Of a DNA stretch of 64,000 nt, positions 36,319 through 45,545 are shown in pieces. The DNA comes from Cryphonectria parasitica EP155 (Eukaryota; Ascomycota; Sordariomycetes; Diaporthales; Cryphonectriaceae), in NCBI RefSeq assembly GCF_011745365.1, contig NW_024468911.1:738759-802758 (forward strand), given 5' to 3'. How positions within the stretch are numbered: the stretch's first letter is position 1; each line of letters opens with the position of its first letter. The notes beneath the pieces are model-generated. The model made no database searches, was not told where the DNA came from, and saw only the letters and a list, made by a program, of their open reading frames with translations. Position numbers and translations under genes: made by a program.

Positions 36319-37434
36319 ATGAAGGATACCAGCCCTCTTCACAAAAGCCCAGCCCTAATCGTCTTCATCGCCGTCCTCTCCGTCCTCCTCCTCAGTTCCC
36401 TGGGCTGGGCCGTCCTTTGTCTCTACCACCTCCTCTGCCCACCAAGCCGGCAGTCTGCCGCAGCCATCACCACCATTGCCACACCGCGAACCCCAGATCT
36501 GGAGCGCAGCATCAGCCACAAGTCACAGAGCTCAGGCGTCAGCTCGGTATTCTCGCGGCCCCCGACGCCCGCTGTGGATCATGATGACGACTACTACGGC
36601 GCGGCCTTCGAGATGAGGGACTGGAGGTTTGCACGGCACTTGGCGCCGGGATCCACGGGTACCGATGCCGAGAGCGGTGGCAGGGAGAGCCGAGATGGTG
36701 GCGGTGGTGATAGCCCGAGACCCTCGAGCCGCCGCCCATCACCGCCAGGTTGCTGCCACGGTCAGGGCGCTGCCTCCGTATCCTACTCATTTGAAGAGCC
36801 GGTGGGCATAGCAGTGACTACGGGCTGCGCCGATGTTGAGCACATGCCACATAAGAGGGAGCAGCAGCAACAACATCAGGCCGCCGACAACGATCCTGGC
36901 CCTGGTTCTGGGCACTGGTGGGCTGGCGAACCTTCCTGGCCGCTGCTGCGCCCTGGCGAGATTCTCATCACTGAACGCCCACCTGTCGCCGACGCCATTG
37001 ACGATGAGGAGGAAAAGGAGGAGGAAGAAGAAGAGGAGAAAGCAGCTGGTCACTCAAAGGACCCAGGACAGGGTACTGCTGCTGCTGCTGCTGCTGCCAC
37101 CACAAGCAGTCATGATTCCTCTAGTGAGCCAATACCGACGTCCTCGCCAGGCCGCGAGGGAAGAGTATCATCTAGCACACAGCAGCCTCACCATTCCACG
37201 GCACTGTCTCACCCGGGACAGGATGCGCCTGTCGTTACAGACTGGGAGGAGAGCTCCGCGGGCGGGCTGACCCCGACGAGCTCCGAGGCGGGATCGTTTG
37301 GCTCGGGGCCGCACGGCCAGACGAGGACGCTCGAGGGGCGTGCGTTGAGCCTGGGCTCGATGGTGGTTGTTGCTGGTGGTGGTATGAGGTTTGGGAGTGA
37401 TGGGGTGGCAAGGCGGCTGACTTGGTCGGGTTGA
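36319..37434 (+). CDS. Single-pass membrane protein with a disordered acidic tail, unknown function
   Basis: I do not recognise this gene. Single exon, 371 residues from the ATG at 36319 (context GCGCCATGA); the frame is open further upstream but that part is low-complexity and leader-like. A 20-residue hydrophobic segment close to the N-terminus (about residues 12-33, ALIVFIAVLSVLLLSSLGWA region) is followed by a Cys and basic/Ser-rich sequence, so the topology is probably a short lumenal/exterior N-terminus with a cytosolic tail. The tail is Ser/Pro/Gly-rich with an acidic Glu run at about 37012-37040 (EEEKEEEEEEEK) and a poly-Ala run. Composition is typical of lineage-specific Pezizomycotina proteins. 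Confidence 0.6.
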   Translation: MKDTSPLHKSPALIVFIAVLSVLLLSSLGWAVLCLYHLLCPPSRQSAAAITTIATPRTPDLERSISHKSQSSGVSSVFSRPPTPAVDHDDDYYGAAFEMRDWRFARHLAPGSTGTDAESGGRESRDGGGGDSPRPSSRRPSPPGCCHGQGAASVSYSFEEPVGIAVTTGCADVEHMPHKREQQQQHQAADNDPGPGSGHWWAGEPSWPLLRPGEILITERPPVADAIDDEEEKEEEEEEEKAAGHSKDPGQGTAAAAAAATTSSHDSSSEPIPTSSPGREGRVSSSTQQPHHSTALSHPGQDAPVVTDWEESSAGGLTPTSSEAGSFGSGPHGQTRTLEGRALSLGSMVVVAGGGMRFGSDGVARRLTWSG

Positions 37435-37720
37435 CTTCGGCAGCGGCAGACGGGTCCTGTTGCGGAATAGGAGAAATGCGCGAGTCTGAGCGTTGGTGAA
37501 GGAGACGGGCTGGTCCCTGGTCTCTGGACCCCAGCAGGTTTGGCGTTGGGTTCTTTTTTCTTTCGTTCCTTGGATGAGTAGGTAAACGAACAGACGGTGC
37601 CAGAGAGGAGCGGCTGTGATAGAATCTCTTCCATAGATATTCTAGACTTAGAATAGTTTCTATACATTCTCGTTTACTAGAATCTCCATCCACGTCGTAA
37701 GGCATATGGTGGAGGCCATT

Positions 37721-39865
37721 CTAGTCGAGGCTCGGCGCCCTGGAGGAACCAGACGCCCACTGGGGATTGAGCACTCTAAGCATATGCACAAACTCATGCT
37801 GTGCAATATCGCCCGTCCGAGCATCGCTGACAACCAGGTTCCTTGCGATCTCCTCGGCAGTCGGATCAGCGACCCTGATACACGCCTCTAGCGCCTCCTT
37901 CACCGCACCGGTGGGCTGAACAGGCGGTTTCTCGTTGAGCATCTCGAAAAAACACGAGCGAATGGCCTCGCGACAGCGTCTCTGGTGATTACCTGTGGCC
38001 ATCGTTTTCCAGAGGTGTATGTATAGTGCCTCGGAACGAGGCATGAGATGCTTCGGCGGCATGCGCCAGACCTCCCACCAGCGATCCCAGTTGTCCTGTG
38101 CGGCGTAGGCGTCGAGGAGCCGGACAACGGCTGCCTCGCCCATGTAGGGCAGATCCGCCTGGAGCATGAACTTCTCGAGAACGGACTGTAGCTCGCGCTG
38201 CTGCTGATGGTCCTGAGAAGACGGAGCACGCGCCAAGGCCTCGATGAGGGTCGTGACAACATCGGTAGTGAGGACGGGTTGGCCACGCGCAAACATGACG
38301 TTGAGGATGGTGAGGGCAAGCTCCGACTGCTCGCTCAACGGCACCTTGCTATTGTTCGGCTCGAGGTAGACAGCCTGCAGCAGCTCAAGGTAGTGGTCCC
38401 GCTGGCAGATGATGCCCAAGAGTTCCAGCTCCTGAACAAGGGCCCGCAAACTATCAAGGGTGTCACCTTCTTCTACTCCCAACCTCCGCCGTGCCACGGT
38501 CATCCAGAGGCGGAACTGCCAGCTCTGTTCTGCAGGCAGATATCGCAGTGCATTGTTCCACCTCCGGAGCGCGAGCAAGGGCTGTGCAGTCCCGCGGAGA
38601 CCGAGGGCTTCTATTGCTTCTGCGTGAGGCAGACTGGACAACTCGGCCTGCAGCTGTTCCAACTCGGCAGTCTTGGCGCTGAGGAATTTCAGAGGGTCTA
38701 ACAATGTGTCAACGTCGTTGGCAGCCGGTCTGAGATGTGGCGGGTGTGTTACCTGGTCGGGACTGTGCGTTGGCGGCGAGAGGCGTCGACATGAAGTAGT
38801 CGAGAAGAAGCGGCGCTGCCCAGGCGTAGCCATGGTCTTGGGCGAACTGCCCTCGCTAAACATGGATGTTTCGTTGGGATGTGTTTCGGAGTCGATGTAT
38901 TCGAGATCGTCCTCAACCATGGTAGTAACTCCTCGGCGAGCCAGAATTCGCGACCACAGCGTCTCGAGGTCCAGCTCTCTCCTCTTGGACTCGGTGAGCA
39001 TCTGGACAACAATTGTAGTGCCAGTCTGGCGGACGCCAAACCCGGTGAGTTTGCCGTCGGCAGTCTGGAAGGCTGTCTCGTCCATCGGGGTGGCGCCTAT
39101 CGTCCCAAGGTTCATGCAGACCCAGCGCGTGGTGACACCATCGTCAGGGCTCAGGGCTGTCTCGGACGTGCCCAACAGCTTTGCCTTCCTCTGCCTGCGG
39201 CGCATCTTGACCTTGAATTCCCTCCTCCCCAACAGGCCGTCGGCGTGCGCCTGGATGCCCCTGTCCCACAGCCATGACTTGAGCCGTCCAGCAGAAAAGT
39301 GCAGATGGCGTTCACTGCGGGCAGTACCAAACAGCATGATGAGGGACGGTCCCAGTGCGGCTGGAGGATCCAGTGTGCGCAGGTCCATCAGGTTGAGGTC
39401 GTCGAGTCCCATGTCCTCAGCGACACACTTGACAAGGTCACCTAGAATGGCAGGTGTACCTTCAGGAATTTTTGGCAGTGGCTGCGTCTGAGGAACAAGA
39501 GTTGGGTGTCTGGGGGGTTCCTCCTGCAAATACCACGGCTCTTCCTCCTCGCCCTGACCTCCTCCTGCTCCTTCTGTTACTGCTGCAGTGGCAGTACTGT
39601 CATGACCTTGAACAGAGCCTGTTGGTTCCTGGCTGGCCCCAGTCTCAGTACTGTCTGTCCTGGAAGGCTGCTCTGTGGAGTATAATCTTGAGTGTCCTGT
39701 GGAGACAGCTCGTGGCAGCAGGAGAGAAGATAATCTTGAAGGGGGAGACAGTTGTGAAGCCCTCCTGATGGCGGGGCCATGTGGCAAGGTGAAGAGGCGT
39801 AGCAGAGATGTCCGACAAGCAGAACATCCTGCTGCTGATGCCCTGAGAGCCGGTTGTAACGCCAT
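37721..39865 (-). CDS. ATP25: ATP synthase assembly/ATP9 mRNA-stabilising factor, mitochondrial
   Basis: In yeast the Atp25 precursor is processed in mitochondria; the C-terminal half stabilises ATP9 (OLI1) mRNA and the N-terminal half is RsfS/Iojap-like and acts in Atp9 ring assembly. Single exon, 714 residues from the ATG at 39865. The N-terminus is Arg/Ser/Ala-rich without acidic residues, a presequence. The family signature EEPWYLQEEPPRHP is at about 108-121, the RsfS-like domain at about 135-230 (ILGDLVKCVAEDMGLDDLN, then HLHFSAGRLKSWLWDRG), and the helical C-terminal half from about 390. An in-frame ATG at 40054 would add 63 presequence-like residues, so the start is not certain. A GT..AG pair at 38752-38698 was tested as an intron but would shift frame. 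Confidence 0.92.
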   Translation of the reverse strand: MALQPALRASAAGCSACRTSLLRLFTLPHGPAIRRASQLSPPSRLSSLLLPRAVSTGHSRLYSTEQPSRTDSTETGASQEPTGSVQGHDSTATAAVTEGAGGGQGEEEEPWYLQEEPPRHPTLVPQTQPLPKIPEGTPAILGDLVKCVAEDMGLDDLNLMDLRTLDPPAALGPSLIMLFGTARSERHLHFSAGRLKSWLWDRGIQAHADGLLGRREFKVKMRRRQRKAKLLGTSETALSPDDGVTTRWVCMNLGTIGATPMDETAFQTADGKLTGFGVRQTGTTIVVQMLTESKRRELDLETLWSRILARRGVTTMVEDDLEYIDSETHPNETSMFSEGSSPKTMATPGQRRFFSTTSCRRLSPPTHSPDQVTHPPHLRPAANDVDTLLDPLKFLSAKTAELEQLQAELSSLPHAEAIEALGLRGTAQPLLALRRWNNALRYLPAEQSWQFRLWMTVARRRLGVEEGDTLDSLRALVQELELLGIICQRDHYLELLQAVYLEPNNSKVPLSEQSELALTILNVMFARGQPVLTTDVVTTLIEALARAPSSQDHQQQRELQSVLEKFMLQADLPYMGEAAVVRLLDAYAAQDNWDRWWEVWRMPPKHLMPRSEALYIHLWKTMATGNHQRRCREAIRSCFFEMLNEKPPVQPTGAVKEALEACIRVADPTAEEIARNLVVSDARTGDIAQHEFVHMLRVLNPQWASGSSRAPSLD

Positions 39866-40576
39866 TGGACTTTCTCCTGGCAGGCGTGGACAGGAGGTGG
39901 GCTTATGTGAGTATGGATACTGGCTGAGTTGAACTGAATTGAATTCAGGCGATGCGATGGATGTTTGAAGCAGCTCAGGCTGCTGACTTTTGGCGGACTT
40001 TTTCAGGGCTCTCAACCCTGTAGCTACCAGTACTACCCTACTGCCAAGTGCCATAGTATTGTACGTATATGTACCTGCCTTAGTACCGCAAGTACGGCAA
40101 CACAGCGTGTACCCTGACTTTTTGCCCCCCCTCCCAACCTTAAGTGGAGAAGACTTCCAGCAGGTGGGTATCCTTTTTCTTCTTTCTTTTTTTTTCCCCC
40201 TTCGTCCAATCAGACATGGCACTTCCCGCTACCGAGGAATTCTGCCGGCAGGCTGGGTGGTCCCTCGCAAAATCTAGTCGTTATGGTCAATTTGTTTGTC
40301 GCGATTCGCGATGCGTAGACGGCCAGAAAATTTTACTTTTACCTTTTCACCAATTTACAAACGCTTTCTTTGGGGGTTTCCGTCTCTATCTCAGAAGACC
40401 TGGAGCGCTTGTCGCTCGTCTTCCTCTCTGCCTTCATTAGATATTTACTGTTTTAATTTGATTTTGTTCTGCCTCATGAATTAAGAGCGCCGTTCTCTTC
40501 TTGTCAAGTCGTCGTGAACGTCGCACGACCACCACGCCCTCTTCCTACCCTTTCGATCCTGTCCTGAGCAGTCAAC
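39866..40576. promoter_or_regulatory. Bidirectional promoter region between ATP25 and RPO41
   Basis: A 711-bp divergent intergenic stretch; both flanking genes encode mitochondrial gene-expression proteins. The RPO41 side has CT-rich leader sequence. I see no clear TATA element. Confidence 0.55.
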
Positions 40577-43500
40577 ATGTTTGTAAGGACCAATCTGTCG
40601 CGGCAGAACTACCGCCTCGGCCGATCGATATCAAGAATATCCAACCCTTTCGAGATACCATGCCCTCCACGAAGCATCCCGACGACGACGCCCTCCTCTT
40701 CTTCGCCGTTCGCTTCAGGACAGCCACGACCACGACCGCTCTCTACTCGGCCCCAAACACGACCATGGCGAAGACAGCCTTTTACTCAGCCGGTTCGTAC
40801 GGCTCGCCTGTCTGAACGCAACTTGGCAACAGCTGTAGGCGACCTCTCGGCTGTTGGCTATCCTGACTCTAAGCTCTACGCTATAAGATCATTTGACCCC
40901 TCCACTCCCATGATCCTCCCAGATCCCAAACCTCGTCCTCCTCCAGGGCGATCCACCACCTCAGGAGTCCCTGGCGAGATCGAGGTCGCGGTGCCTGTGT
41001 TCGAGGCCTGCGTCCACGTCGGCAAGCTGGAACGCGCTGCCTTGGTCCTCAAGCGTCTGGAGGACATCGGGGTCCTGGACCCCGAGCAGCTCATGAGCAT
41101 GAACAATCAGTATCTCGAGTCATGGCTGAGGCACATCAAGTCAGACCCTGGCATTGGGAAGGCCGAGGATATGCATGCTTGGTACGAGGTGCATATTCGC
41201 GAGCCGAAACTGCCCCAGACCCCCGAGACGATTGCCTACATGCTCAAAGCATCCCTCCTGACAACGTCTCCCAAGGGCACGAGACTCAACAGGCTCATCA
41301 AACGCTACATGGGCATGGTTCCCACGGACCAGGGTCTCGATGTGCTCTACTGTACCGACATCTTGTCCGACGCCGACATTGCTGCGATCACCAAACACTA
41401 CCCCGAATTCAATATCTCGTCTCTTGAGGACGATGGTGCCATGTACGAGGCCCGAGCAGAAGATGCCACGGCCTCGATACCCGCAGACGTCACCGCGGCG
41501 GATGGGTCAGTCGTTCCCGAGGTCCTCGAGACCCCTCAAAAAGGTAGTGGCCTCAGCACGATCAAGAGCACTCTGGAGATCTTCAAGCAGATGAGAGATG
41601 GTTATGATATATCAACACTTCCCCCGTCTGAGAGGCGGGAATTCCAGTCCCGACTCGAGACCGACTGCATTACCGCCGCCATGGACCGGTGGCGGGAGAT
41701 GGACGAGAACCTCCGCAAGATGGGCCTGAACACCGCCGTCAGCTCGACCAGCATCAGCTCCAGGCTCTGGACGTGGCACCAGGATCTCGAGCAGCACCTC
41801 AAGGACGAGTTCGTCGAGATCGAGAAGGCCGAAAAGGCTGTCAAGAAGAACGAGGAAGAACTGGACAGATGCGTGTGGGGCCCTGTGCTCATGCAATCCA
41901 CACCGTCACGCCTCGCCGCCATCACCATCCTTACGGTCCTCAACTCTCTTGCCTACACTGGCGTGGAGAAGGGCGTCTCCCTGAGCATCATCATCAACCA
42001 CCTTTCCAGAACCGCCGAGGAGGACATCCAGGCCAGTAAATGGGCCGCCGAGAACAAGGCTCAACTTCGTCAGGGCAAGCTAGAGTGGATTCGTAAAAAG
42101 CAAGAGCAGCGCAATCGAAGACAGGACGGCAAAGTTGGTCCCGAGGACGGTGTTGTTAGCGCCGAGACCAACGAGACTGATACGCCTAGGCTGGCCACAC
42201 CCGAGTCCCGCAGGGAACGACTCAGGACCTGGCCCGTCGCTCTCAGGTCCAAGGTTGGTGCAGCGCTCCTCTCCGCTCTGACAAAAGTTGCGAAAGTCAG
42301 GGTGGTCCGCGATCATCCCGAGACAAATGAAAAGGTGTCTTCTATGCAGCCCGCCTTCTCTCACAACTACCAGTTCAGGAGGGGCAGGAAGATTGGTGTC
42401 CTCATGGTTCATCCTGTGTTTGCCGAAACGATGCGCAAGGAGCCAAGAGCCGACTTTCTGGCAAGACACCTGCCCATGGTTGTTGAGCCACAGCCCTGGT
42501 CGAAATTCGACAAGGGCGGCTATATCGACTCCCCGGTCGCCCTGCTGAGAATGAAGTCTGGTGAACAAGACCAGAGGCTGTACGCGGAAGCCGCCCTCGC
42601 CCAGGGCGATCTTGAACAGGTCTTGAAGGGACTCGATGTTCTGGGCAAGACCGCCTGGAGGATCAACCGGCCTGTCTTCAATGTCCTCCTGGAGGCTTGG
42701 AACACAGGCGAGGCCTTCGCCAAGATCCCACCGCTGCACCCCGACCTTCATGCCCCTGAAGAGCCCGAGGCTTCTGCTGACCCCTTGGCCCGTCGAGCAT
42801 GGCAGAAGGCCTTGAAACAAGCACACAACCAGAAAATGTCATACCACTCCATCCGATGCTACATGAACTTCCAGCTGGAGATTGCGAGGGCCTTCCGAGA
42901 CCAAGAGTTTTTCTTCCCACACAACGTCGATTTCCGAGGGAGGGCTTATCCCATCCCGACCTACCTCAACCACATGGGCGCGGACCACGTGCGCGGTCTG
43001 CTCCGATTCTCCAAGGGCAGGGAGCTAGGTGAACGGGGCTTGATGTGGCTCAAGGTCCACCTGGCCAACGTCTACGGTTATGACAAGGCCAGCTTGAAGG
43101 ACAGGGAGGCTTTCGCCATGGAAAACCTCACCAACATCTACGACTCCGCAAATAATCCGCTTCAGGGCAAACGATGGTGGCTCAAGGCAGAGGACCCATG
43201 GCAGTGTCTGGCGACTTGCTTTGAGCTGAAGGCTGCACTGGACTCCCCTGACCCCACCAAGTTCGTCTCCACGATGCCCATTCACCAGGATGGTACCTGC
43301 AATGGCCTGCAGCACTACGCCGCCCTGGGTGGTGACAGCTGGGGTGCTCGCCAGGTCAACTTGGCACCCGGCGAGAAGCCCGCCGATGTCTACAGCGCAG
43401 TTGCGGACCTGGTCAGGGCAGATGTCGTACAGGATGCGAAGCTGGGCAACCCCATCGCCAAGGCCTTCGAGGACAAAATCAAGCGCAAGGTTGTCAAGCA

Positions 43501-44857
43501 GACCGTCATGACCAACGTCTACGGCGTCACGTTCACTGGTGCCAAGAAGCAGGTCCTCAAGCAGATCGATGCCCTCTACCCGACATTCGAGAGGGACACA
43601 GGCATCCAATCCGGTCTGGTCTCGAGTTACATCACACAAAAGATCTTCAAGGCACTGTCGACTATGTTCAAGGGAGCACACGACATTCAATACTGGCTTG
43701 GCGAGATTGGTGGTAGGGTGTGCCGGGCCCTGACAGCAGAGCAGCTCGACCAGATAGCCAACAACACCACCAACCTGCAGCAGGGCTCTTCCCGTGCCAA
43801 GGACATCGTCACGAAGAAGGACCTACTTGAACTGTGCCGGTCGACCATCGTCTGGACCACTCCCTTGCGGATGCCGGTTGTTCAGCCGTACCGCAAGAAC
43901 AGCAGCAAAGTTGTCAAAACATGCATGCAGAGTCTCATTCTTCAGAATCCAGACCACTTCGACCCTGTCAACCGGCGCAAGCAACTCCAGGCATTCCCGC
44001 CCAACTTTATCCACTCTCTGGATGCCAGCCACATGTTGCTGTCCGCCCTGGAGTGCAATGAGCTTGGTCTTAGCTTTGCTGCCGTTCACGACTCCTTCTG
44101 GACACATGCCGCGGATATTGATGTAATGAACCGTGTGCTACGTGACGCTTTCATCCGCATCCACGGCGAGAATGTCATTGAGCGCTTGCTGTCCGAATTC
44201 GAGGCAAGGTACAGGGGAGGATTGTACATGGCCCAGATCGACCCCTCCTCACCGGCGGGTAAGGCCATTACGAAATGGCGCAAGGGCTTGAAAAAGAGAC
44301 TGACTGGGAAGGACGAGCTCCTCCTAGAGAAGCAGAGGCTTGAGCTCCTCAACTCGGAAGATGAAACCGAACGCCAAAAGGGCGAGGCCATGGTCACCCC
44401 GGCGAGCATTTATGGACAATTTGCCTCAGAGAGCGGTGCCGATGTCCTTCAGGAGGATCTCAGCGGAACCGCCCTGGGCAGCCTGTCGGCCTCGCCCATT
44501 GCCGAAGCCGATGAAGCCGATATCGATGAAGGTGCAGCGCCAGATGCGGACGCGATCGGTGCTGAGGAGGGCGACATACATGCTCCAGTGGAGCTGCAAG
44601 CCGAGTCCGAGGCTGACGTGGAGGCCCAAGCGCAAGAAGCGGCCGATGGTGGGATACCACAATCTGAGACGGACCCGCTTCGGTTTTACAACAAGTATTC
44701 TAAGGTGACAAACTTTCAATCCGTCCTCACGAAGCCGCTGAACAGGATGTTAAGGATGCCTGTTACGGTCTGGCTACCTCTCTCCTTCCCGGCTGTGCCC
44801 AAGAAGGGTGATTTTGATGTCAATGAGCTGAGAGAGAGTGACTATTTCTTTTCCTGA
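40577..44857 (+). CDS. RPO41: Mitochondrial DNA-directed RNA polymerase
   Basis: Single-subunit, T7-like RNA polymerase that transcribes the mitochondrial genome and primes its replication (yeast Rpo41, Neurospora cyt-5). Single exon, 1426 residues, the expected size. The N-terminus is Arg/Ser/Pro-rich, a presequence. Catalytic motifs are present: palm aspartate in DGTCNGLQHYAAL (about 904), the O-helix lysine and tyrosine in KVVKQTVMTNVYGVTF (about 970-986), and the second aspartate in VHDSFWTHA (about 1170). The fingers/palm signature FPHNVDFRGRAYPIPTYLN lies at about 780-800. Between the HDS motif and the C-terminus is an acidic Glu/Asp/Ala-rich insertion (about 1275-1375) before the conserved end, which finishes SDYFFS. 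It is head-to-head with ATP25. Confidence 0.98.
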   Translation: MFVRTNLSRQNYRLGRSISRISNPFEIPCPPRSIPTTTPSSSSPFASGQPRPRPLSTRPQTRPWRRQPFTQPVRTARLSERNLATAVGDLSAVGYPDSKLYAIRSFDPSTPMILPDPKPRPPPGRSTTSGVPGEIEVAVPVFEACVHVGKLERAALVLKRLEDIGVLDPEQLMSMNNQYLESWLRHIKSDPGIGKAEDMHAWYEVHIREPKLPQTPETIAYMLKASLLTTSPKGTRLNRLIKRYMGMVPTDQGLDVLYCTDILSDADIAAITKHYPEFNISSLEDDGAMYEARAEDATASIPADVTAADGSVVPEVLETPQKGSGLSTIKSTLEIFKQMRDGYDISTLPPSERREFQSRLETDCITAAMDRWREMDENLRKMGLNTAVSSTSISSRLWTWHQDLEQHLKDEFVEIEKAEKAVKKNEEELDRCVWGPVLMQSTPSRLAAITILTVLNSLAYTGVEKGVSLSIIINHLSRTAEEDIQASKWAAENKAQLRQGKLEWIRKKQEQRNRRQDGKVGPEDGVVSAETNETDTPRLATPESRRERLRTWPVALRSKVGAALLSALTKVAKVRVVRDHPETNEKVSSMQPAFSHNYQFRRGRKIGVLMVHPVFAETMRKEPRADFLARHLPMVVEPQPWSKFDKGGYIDSPVALLRMKSGEQDQRLYAEAALAQGDLEQVLKGLDVLGKTAWRINRPVFNVLLEAWNTGEAFAKIPPLHPDLHAPEEPEASADPLARRAWQKALKQAHNQKMSYHSIRCYMNFQLEIARAFRDQEFFFPHNVDFRGRAYPIPTYLNHMGADHVRGLLRFSKGRELGERGLMWLKVHLANVYGYDKASLKDREAFAMENLTNIYDSANNPLQGKRWWLKAEDPWQCLATCFELKAALDSPDPTKFVSTMPIHQDGTCNGLQHYAALGGDSWGARQVNLAPGEKPADVYSAVADLVRADVVQDAKLGNPIAKAFEDKIKRKVVKQTVMTNVYGVTFTGAKKQVLKQIDALYPTFERDTGIQSGLVSSYITQKIFKALSTMFKGAHDIQYWLGEIGGRVCRALTAEQLDQIANNTTNLQQGSSRAKDIVTKKDLLELCRSTIVWTTPLRMPVVQPYRKNSSKVVKTCMQSLILQNPDHFDPVNRRKQLQAFPPNFIHSLDASHMLLSALECNELGLSFAAVHDSFWTHAADIDVMNRVLRDAFIRIHGENVIERLLSEFEARYRGGLYMAQIDPSSPAGKAITKWRKGLKKRLTGKDELLLEKQRLELLNSEDETERQKGEAMVTPASIYGQFASESGADVLQEDLSGTALGSLSASPIAEADEADIDEGAAPDADAIGAEEGDIHAPVELQAESEADVEAQAQEAADGGIPQSETDPLRFYNKYSKVTNFQSVLTKPLNRMLRMPVTVWLPLSFPAVPKKGDFDVNELRESDYFFS

Positions 44858-45545
44858 AAAACAACACAGCGGACGGGATGTTGAATGGTAGTTGATGTTG
44901 TGGGAGGAAAAAGAAGAAGAAAGAAGACTTCATCGAGACTTGGAATTTCTACTCGAGTCGGCATTGCGCGGTGTTTGAAGGCTGTGTTTTTTCTTTTCTT
45001 TTTCTTCTTCTTATTTCTTCTCTATATAAAAAATAACAGAGTTTGGGGAAATGGAAAGGAGAGGGGAAGGAGGAGGGCTGGGCATGAGGACAAACGGCGT
45101 TGTGAGATCAAAAAAAGGGGGTGGGTGGGCTGGGCAGACGGTAGAATTGCTGTTACGATCATGTACAATATTTACATGTACCCTAGAGATGTACGTGTAT
45201 ATGTGCCACTCGCCCATCGCACAGTAGAAGATGAAATGATTTGATCAAGACATAGAAACTTACCAACAAAATTATTTTTCTTTCAACTACTTTAGAGCTG
45301 AGTGTGTTTTCTCTCTCTTTCCTTCCGGGGATGCGTAAGACCCATGCCCAAAATAAATGAAGGAAGACGCACAGCGCAAAACAGGGCTATATCGTGATTG
45401 GATGGTATTCTCATAATATTCCAGGATATTCTTTTCTTTTCTTTTCATTCGTCTAGCACATACACTATGCTCTAGCTTTCCTAGCTAGCCACAACATGCT
45501 ATTGTAGAGAACTTTAATCCAGTAAAATAGATGAAACAGGAGAAA
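44858..45545. other. Convergent 3' flanks of RPO41 and ARC1
   Basis: No gene seen; AT-rich with T-rich stretches, consistent with facing 3' untranslated regions. Confidence 0.7.

Noticed and set aside
38698..38752. GT..AG pair inside ATP25 resembling an intron
   Set aside because: It is 55 bp and removing it breaks the frame, while reading through gives continuous, plausible protein.
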